Positions 59,077 to 64,000 of a DNA stretch of 64,000 nucleotides are shown here, piece by piece. This DNA is from Lichenicola sp964247735 (GTDB lineage Bacteria; Pseudomonadota; Alphaproteobacteria; Acetobacterales; Acetobacteraceae): NCBI GenBank assembly GCA_964247735.1, contig CAXTVS010000015.1:4487-68486 (forward strand), in the 5' to 3' direction. The notes under the pieces were generated by a model. It made no database searches. It saw only the letters and a program-made list of their open reading frames with translations, and was not told the origin of the DNA. The translations under genes were made by a program, and so were the position numbers. Within the stretch, counting starts at the first letter, position 1, and every line of letters begins with the position of its first letter.

Positions 59077-61023
59077 ATGGCGCCACTCGACGACGTTTTC
59101 ACGCTTGCGACCGCCATGCGCGACGAACGGCGCGAAACCGAGATGAGTCTCGCCGAGTACCTCGACCTGTGCGCTGCCGACCCGTCCTGCTACGCGAGCG
59201 CGTCCGAACGCATGCTCAAGGCGATCGGCGAGCCGGTGCCGATCGACACGTCGAAGGACACGCGCCTCGCCCGCGTGTTCATGAACCGCACCATCCGCAC
59301 CTACCCGGCCTTCTCCGACTTCCACGGCATGGAGGAGACGATTGAGCGGATCGTCGGCTTCTTCCGTCACGCCGCGCAAGGATTGGAGGAGCGCAAGCAG
59401 ATCCTCTACCTGCTTGGGCCCGTCGGCGGCGGCAAGTCATCGCTCGGCGAGCGGCTCAAGACCCTGATGGAGCGCGAACCGATCTACGTGCTCAAGGCCG
59501 GCAAGCAGCTGAGCCCGGTGTTCGAGAGCCCGCTCGGCCTGTTCGACGTCGAGCGCATGGGCCCGAGCCTGATGCAGCGCTACAACATCCCGCGCCGCGT
59601 GCTGACCGGGGTCGCCAGCCCGTGGGCGCTGAAGCGGCTGGAAGAGTTCGACGGCGACCTGTCGCGCTTCCGCGTGGTCAAGCTGCACCCCTCCAAGCTG
59701 CGCCAGATCGGCATCGCCAAGACCGAGCCCGGCGACGACAACAACCAGGACGTCTCGGCGCTCGTCGGCAAGGTCGACATCCGCCAGCTCGAAACCCACA
59801 GCCAGAACGATCCCGACGCCTACGGCTTCTCCGGCGGCCTCAACCGCGCCAATCAGGGACTGCTCGAGTTCGTCGAGATGTTCAAGGCGCCGATCAAGAT
59901 GCTGCACCCTCTGCTCACCGCGACGCAGGAGGGCAACTACGTCGGCACCGAGAACATCGGCTCGATCCCGTTCACCGGCATGATCCTAGCCCATTCCAAC
60001 GAGGCGGAATGGCAGAGCTTCCGCAACAACCGCACCAACGAGGCCTTCCTCGACCGCGTCTGCGTGATCAAGGTGCCGTACTGCCTGCGTGCGACCGAGG
60101 AAACGCGCATCTACGAGAAGCTGATCCGCTCCTCGGCACTCGGCGACGCGCCGTGCGCACCCAACACCTTCCAGATGCTGGCCCGCTTCGCCGTGCTGTC
60201 GCGCCTGAAGCCGCACCCCAACTCCTCGCAGTTCGCAAAGATGCGCGTGTACGACGGCGAGAACATCCGCGAGACCGATCCTAAGGCCAAGACCATGCAG
60301 GAGTATCGCGACGCCGCCGGCGTCGACGAGGGCATGGATGGGGTGTCGACCCGGTTCGCCTTCAAGGTGCTATCGGCGACTTTCAACCACGATTCTAACG
60401 AGATCGCCGCCGACCCGGTGCACCTGATGTACGTGCTGGAGCAGGCGGTGCGACGCGAGCAGTTCCCACCCGAGGTCGAGGCCGGCTACCTCGCTGTGCT
60501 GAAGTCGGAGCTCGCCAGCCGATATGCCGAGTTCGTCGGCAACGAGATCCAGAAGGCCTACTTGGAAAGCTACCACGACTATGGCCAGAACCTGTTCGAC
60601 CGCTACCTCGACTACGCCGACGCCTGGATCGAGGACCAGGACTTCAAGGATCCCGACACCGGCCAGATGATGAGCCGCGACCTGCTGAACGCCGAGCTGA
60701 CCAAGATCGAGAAGCCCGCCGGGATCGCCAACCCGAAGGACTTCCGCAACGAGGTGGTGAAGTTCTCGCTCCGCTCGCGCGCCAACAACGCCGGGCGCAA
60801 CCCGTCCTGGAACTCCTACGAGAAGATCCGCGACGTGATCGAGAAGCGCATGTTCTCCCAGGTGGAGGACCTGCTGCCGGTGATCAGCTTCGGCTCCAAG
60901 AAGGATGGCGACACCGAGACCAAGCACGGCCAGTTCGTCGAACGCATGGTCTCGCGCGGCTACACCGAGCGGCAGGTGCGCCGTCTGGTCGAGTGGTACA
61001 TGCGCGTCAAGCAGTCGGCCTGA
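59077..61023 (+). CDS. prkA: PrkA serine protein kinase
   Basis: This 648-residue protein has the AAA+ type P-loop LLGPVGGGKSSLGERLKTLM, conserved FRVVKLHPSKLRQIGI and VEMFKAPIKMLHPLLTATQE, and the PrkA C-terminal domain. PrkA kinases act in stationary-phase and stress responses. ATG 59077 follows GGGGAGAG at correct spacing. It forms an operon with yeaH and spoVR, as in enterobacteria and many proteobacteria. Confidence 0.95.
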   Translation: MAPLDDVFTLATAMRDERRETEMSLAEYLDLCAADPSCYASASERMLKAIGEPVPIDTSKDTRLARVFMNRTIRTYPAFSDFHGMEETIERIVGFFRHAAQGLEERKQILYLLGPVGGGKSSLGERLKTLMEREPIYVLKAGKQLSPVFESPLGLFDVERMGPSLMQRYNIPRRVLTGVASPWALKRLEEFDGDLSRFRVVKLHPSKLRQIGIAKTEPGDDNNQDVSALVGKVDIRQLETHSQNDPDAYGFSGGLNRANQGLLEFVEMFKAPIKMLHPLLTATQEGNYVGTENIGSIPFTGMILAHSNEAEWQSFRNNRTNEAFLDRVCVIKVPYCLRATEETRIYEKLIRSSALGDAPCAPNTFQMLARFAVLSRLKPHPNSSQFAKMRVYDGENIRETDPKAKTMQEYRDAAGVDEGMDGVSTRFAFKVLSATFNHDSNEIAADPVHLMYVLEQAVRREQFPPEVEAGYLAVLKSELASRYAEFVGNEIQKAYLESYHDYGQNLFDRYLDYADAWIEDQDFKDPDTGQMMSRDLLNAELTKIEKPAGIANPKDFRNEVVKFSLRSRANNAGRNPSWNSYEKIRDVIEKRMFSQVEDLLPVISFGSKKDGDTETKHGQFVERMVSRGYTERQVRRLVEWYMRVKQSA

Positions 61024-61042
61024 CGAGCGGATGACCTGACGC

Positions 61043-62326
61043 GTGGACATCATCGATCGCCGGCCCAACCCGCACGGCAAGAACCTGGAGAACCGGAGGC
61101 GCGTGTTGGTCCGCGCCCGCGAGGCGGTGCAGCGCGCCGCCCGCGACGCGGTCGCGTCCGGCAAGCTGCGCGAGGTGGGGCAGGAACGCGCGATCTCGAT
61201 TCCGTCCGACGCGCTGCACGAGCCGAGCCTGCACCGCGTGTTCTCCTCCGGCGTGCGCGACGTCGTGCTGTCCGGCAACAAGGTGTTCTCGCCGGGCGAT
61301 CGCCTGCAGCGGCCGCCGTCGGGCAGGGGGAAAGGCGGGGCAGGGGAGGCCGGCGAGGACGGCGGCGGCGAGGACAGCTTCCGCTTCGTGCTGAGCCGCG
61401 ACGAGTTCCTCGACGCCTTCTTCGACGACCTGGCGCTGCCCGACCTGGTGAAGCGCCAGATCGCCAGCACCGACACCACCACCATCAGCCGCGCCGGCCT
61501 CAGCAGCGACGGCTCGCCGTCGCAGCTCGACCTCGGCCGCACCATGCGGCACTCGATGGCACGCCGGATCGGGCTGCGTCGCCCCAAGCCCGACCTGGTC
61601 GCCGAGCTGGAGCTGCGCATCGCCGCCCTGGAGCAGGACGGCAGCGACCCGGACGCGCTGGACGCGCTGCGCTCGGAGCTGCACTTCGCGCTGCGCCGGA
61701 TGAACCGGGTGCCCTGGATCGACCCGGTGGACATGCGCTTTCGCCGCTACACCGTCATCCCGAAGCCGACCACGCGCGCCGTCATGTTCTGCCTGATGGA
61801 CGTGTCGGGCTCCATGACCGAGCGTATGAAGGACCTCGCCAAGCGGTTCTTCCTCCTGCTGCACGTGTTCCTGGAGCGCCGCTACAAGCGCGTCGACTTG
61901 GTGTTCATCCGCCACTCGGAGGTGGCCGAGGAGGTCGACGAGGACACCTTCTTCCACGACCCGCGCACCGGCGGCACCATCGTCTCGTCCGCCCTGGTCG
62001 AGCTGCTCCGGGTACAGTCCGAGCGTTATTCCGCCGACAGCTGGAACATCTACGTGGCGCAGGCCTCGGACGGCGACAACTCCGGCAGCGACACGCCGAA
62101 ATCCTGTGCGCTGCTCAGGGACCAGATCCTGCCTCTGGTGCAGTACTACGCCTATATCGAGATCGTCGGCTCCGGCGCGGTGATCCGCGGCGACACCGAC
62201 CTGTGGCGCGGCTATCGCGGCGTCGCGGACAACAACGACCGGCTGGTGATGCGTCAGGTCGGCGACAAGCGCGACATCTTCCCGGTGTTCCGCGACCTGT
62301 TCGCCAAGAAGCCCGAAGCCGCGTGA
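61043..62326 (+). CDS. yeaH: YeaH/DUF444 family protein (VWA-like)
   Basis: This 427-residue protein begins with GTG 61043. It has the YeaH features DIIDRRPNPHGKNLENRRRV, a Gly/Asp-rich linker (about residues 92-112) and a von Willebrand A-like C-terminal half with the metal-site motif MDVSGSMTERMK and RHSEVAEEVDEDTFFHDPRT. It acts with PrkA in stress signalling, by an unknown mechanism. Confidence 0.93.
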   Translation: MDIIDRRPNPHGKNLENRRRVLVRAREAVQRAARDAVASGKLREVGQERAISIPSDALHEPSLHRVFSSGVRDVVLSGNKVFSPGDRLQRPPSGRGKGGAGEAGEDGGGEDSFRFVLSRDEFLDAFFDDLALPDLVKRQIASTDTTTISRAGLSSDGSPSQLDLGRTMRHSMARRIGLRRPKPDLVAELELRIAALEQDGSDPDALDALRSELHFALRRMNRVPWIDPVDMRFRRYTVIPKPTTRAVMFCLMDVSGSMTERMKDLAKRFFLLLHVFLERRYKRVDLVFIRHSEVAEEVDEDTFFHDPRTGGTIVSSALVELLRVQSERYSADSWNIYVAQASDGDNSGSDTPKSCALLRDQILPLVQYYAYIEIVGSGAVIRGDTDLWRGYRGVADNNDRLVMRQVGDKRDIFPVFRDLFAKKPEAA

Positions 62327-62339
62327 GGGGAGGGAGCCC

Positions 62340-63905
62340 ATGAGGCCGCTCGATGCCGTCGGCGCGGCCGCCGCCTCGCCGACAGGGCTGCTCTACAGCG
62401 GTTCGGAATGGAACTTCGACATCCTGCGCCGCTCCTACGACGCCATCGAGCGGATCGCGCTCGACGAGCTCAAGCTCGACGTCTACCCGAACCGGATCGA
62501 GGTGATCACGTCGGAGCAGATGCTCGACGTGTACACCTCCCACGGCATGCCGCTGATCTACAAGCACTGGTCGTTCGGCAAGCGCTTCGTCGGCCACGAG
62601 AACGCCTACCGCCGCGGCCTGATGGGCCTGGCCTACGAGGTGGTGATCAACTCCGACCCCTGCATCAGCTACCTGATGGAGGAGAACAGCGCCACCATGC
62701 AGGCGCTGGTGATCGCGCACGCCGCCTTCGGCCACAACCATTTCTTCAAGAACAACCGCCTGTTCCGCGAGTGGACCGCACCCTCCGGCATCCTCGACTA
62801 CCTGGAGTTCGCCCGCGGCTACATCGCACAGTGCGAGGACCGGCACGGTGTGCAGGCGGTCGAGCGCATCGTCGACGCCGCGCACGCGCTGCAGAACCAG
62901 GGCGTGCATCGTCACAGCGGCGCGCGGGTGATCGACCTCAAGGTCGAGCAGCAGCGCGAGCGCGACCGGCGCCAGCACGAGGACAGCGTGTTCAACGACC
63001 TGTGGCGCACCGTGCCCGGCACCAGGGTTGAGAAGGGTCCCGACACGACCGCCGAACGACGCCGCCGGCTCGGGCTGCCGGAAGAGAACGTGCTCTACTT
63101 CCTGGAGAAGAACGCGCCGCTGCTGGCGCCCTGGGAACGCGAGGTGATCCGCATCGTCCGGCTCATCGCTCAGTACTTCTACCCGCAGCCGCAGGCGAAG
63201 ATGATGAATGAGGGCTGCGCCACCTGGGTGCACTACGAGATCATGTCGCGGCTGCACAAGCGCGGGCAGATCGACGACGCCGCCTTCATGGAGACCATCC
63301 ATTCCACCACCAACGTGATCTCCCAGCCCGGTTTCGATGTCGGCGGCGGCCCGAACTTCAACCCGTATGCCCTCGGCTACGCGATGATGACCGACATCGC
63401 CCGGGTTTGCGACGCACCGACCGATGAGGACCGCGCCTGGTTCCCGGACATCGCCGGCAACAAGGACGCCATCGGCACGCTGCACCACGCCTGGGCCGAG
63501 TACCGAGACGAGAGCTTCATCCAGCAGTTCCTATCGCCTGCGGTCATGCGCCAATTCAAGCTGTTCCGGCTGCGTGACGACACCGAGAAGCCGTACCTGC
63601 TGGTCGACGCGATCCACGACGCCCAGGGCTACCGCGATATCCGGCGCAGCGTCGCCCGGTCCTACGACCCGGGCAACTTCTACGTCGACATCGAGATCGT
63701 CGATGTGGACCTGTCCGGCGACCGCTGCCTCAGGCTGCAGCACCGCACCAGTCCAGGCCATCTGCTGGACGAGAAGGATGCCAGGGCATCGCTGCGCCAT
63801 CTGGCCGACCTGTGGGGCTACGAGGTCCGTCTTCTGGAGGTCGACCGCCAGACCGACACCGTGCTGGCAACCCACCTGGCATCGCCGCCACGCCCTGCCA
63901 GCTGA
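62340..63905 (+). CDS. SpoVR family protein
   Basis: This 521-residue protein is of the SpoVR/YcgB type: YNRIEVITSEQMLDVYTSHG-like opening, KHWSFGKRFVGHENAYRRGL, AHAAFGHNHFFKNNRLFREW and NEGCATWVHYEIMSRLHKRG. ATG 62340 is preceded by GAGGGGAGGG. It is the third gene of the prkA-yeaH-spoVR stress operon. The function is unknown, but it is co-conserved with PrkA. Confidence 0.93.
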   Translation: MRPLDAVGAAAASPTGLLYSGSEWNFDILRRSYDAIERIALDELKLDVYPNRIEVITSEQMLDVYTSHGMPLIYKHWSFGKRFVGHENAYRRGLMGLAYEVVINSDPCISYLMEENSATMQALVIAHAAFGHNHFFKNNRLFREWTAPSGILDYLEFARGYIAQCEDRHGVQAVERIVDAAHALQNQGVHRHSGARVIDLKVEQQRERDRRQHEDSVFNDLWRTVPGTRVEKGPDTTAERRRRLGLPEENVLYFLEKNAPLLAPWEREVIRIVRLIAQYFYPQPQAKMMNEGCATWVHYEIMSRLHKRGQIDDAAFMETIHSTTNVISQPGFDVGGGPNFNPYALGYAMMTDIARVCDAPTDEDRAWFPDIAGNKDAIGTLHHAWAEYRDESFIQQFLSPAVMRQFKLFRLRDDTEKPYLLVDAIHDAQGYRDIRRSVARSYDPGNFYVDIEIVDVDLSGDRCLRLQHRTSPGHLLDEKDARASLRHLADLWGYEVRLLEVDRQTDTVLATHLASPPRPAS

Positions 63906-63912
63906 GCAGTCG

Positions 63913-63940
63913 AGTTGGCATAATATACATTATGCGGTGT
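63913..63940. other. Candidate chromosomal dif site (XerCD recombination)
   Basis: Read on the minus strand, the 28 bases are an arm ACACCGCATAA, centre TGTATA and an arm TTATGCCAACT. The block CGCATAA-TGTATA-TTATG is identical to the core of E. coli dif, and the outer arm bases diverge. The site begins seven bases after the spoVR stop in otherwise non-coding sequence. A plasmid-type or integrative-element XerCD site is the alternative. Confidence 0.8.
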
Positions 63941-63964
63941 TTGGCTGTGTAGCAGCCATATAGA

Positions 63965-64000
63965 GATGTCACCCCTCTGCCAGATACAGATGGCACCCTC
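63965..64000. repeat. Imperfect direct repeat at the window edge
   Basis: GATGTCACCCCTC (63965-63977) and GATGGCACCCTC (63989-64000) repeat 24 bases apart. The GATGTCACCCC form resembles terminal repeats of IS21-like elements, so an insertion sequence might begin beyond the window, but nothing more can be said from 36 bases. Confidence 0.35.

Noticed and set aside
1..64000. CRISPR arrays, rRNA and tRNA genes
   Set aside because: No regularly spaced repeats and no rRNA or tRNA-like cloverleaf sequence were noticed; a dedicated tRNA search would settle small cases.

Overview
The window is GC-rich with the codon usage and gene order of an alphaproteobacterium. The run of lytic transglycosylase, rlpA, D,D-carboxypeptidase, tmk, holB, metG, tatD and a metallo-hydrolase, together with a 2-macroglobulin/PbpC operon and a prkA-yeaH-spoVR operon, points to Rhodospirillales, probably Acetobacteraceae. 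The lineage is inferred from gene content; no rRNA or tRNA gene was seen.

Left arm (1-20.7 kb), host chromosome. A TetR-type regulator sits between two divergent transcription units: a YiaA/PspA-like membrane-stress pair on its left, and a large Aas-type lysophospholipid transporter/acyltransferase/acyl-ACP synthetase divergent from a frameshifted HD-domain hydrolase on its right. One palindrome, TGAAC-N3-GTTCA, occurs three times in the first promoter region and twice in the second, so the locus looks like a small lipid/membrane-maintenance regulon. After two hypothetical genes comes a 13.5-kb minus-strand operon: a roughly 1870-residue secreted LprI-headed beta-repeat protein, an alpha-2-macroglobulin without its thioester cysteine, and penicillin-binding protein 1C.

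Middle (about 21.4-43.5 kb), a contractile-tailed phage head and tail module, all on the plus strand: two small regulator-like genes, a promoter running straight into an intrinsic terminator, terminase small subunit, terminase large subunit carrying an in-frame intein, portal, scaffold, capsid, connector genes, a tail-terminator fused to a GH99-like domain, sheath, tube, tail-assembly chaperone with a -1 frameshift, tape measure, hub, spike, wedge and fibre genes. No integrase, transposase, repressor, replication or lysis gene is visible, so it is either a defective prophage, a gene-transfer-agent-like particle module, or a phage whose remaining genes lie elsewhere. Behind the fibre gene is a minus-strand cassette (UppP, SGNH hydrolase, glycosyltransferase) that could remodel surface glycans.

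Right arm (46-64 kb), host chromosome. A solitary MCE-domain protein and a transposase scar mark the probable junction. They are followed by a DedA/ATP-grasp pair, an AsmA-family protein, a tightly overlapped cell-wall and housekeeping operon (mltB-like to metallo-hydrolase) and prkA-yeaH-spoVR. Immediately after spoVR lies a 28-bp site closely matching the XerCD recombination site dif, which would place this window near the replication terminus.

The observations most worth following are the class-3-type intein splitting the terminase Walker A motif, the A AAA AAC frameshift that creates the G-T tail chaperone, the shared operator regulon, the dif candidate, and the phage-linked glycan cassette.
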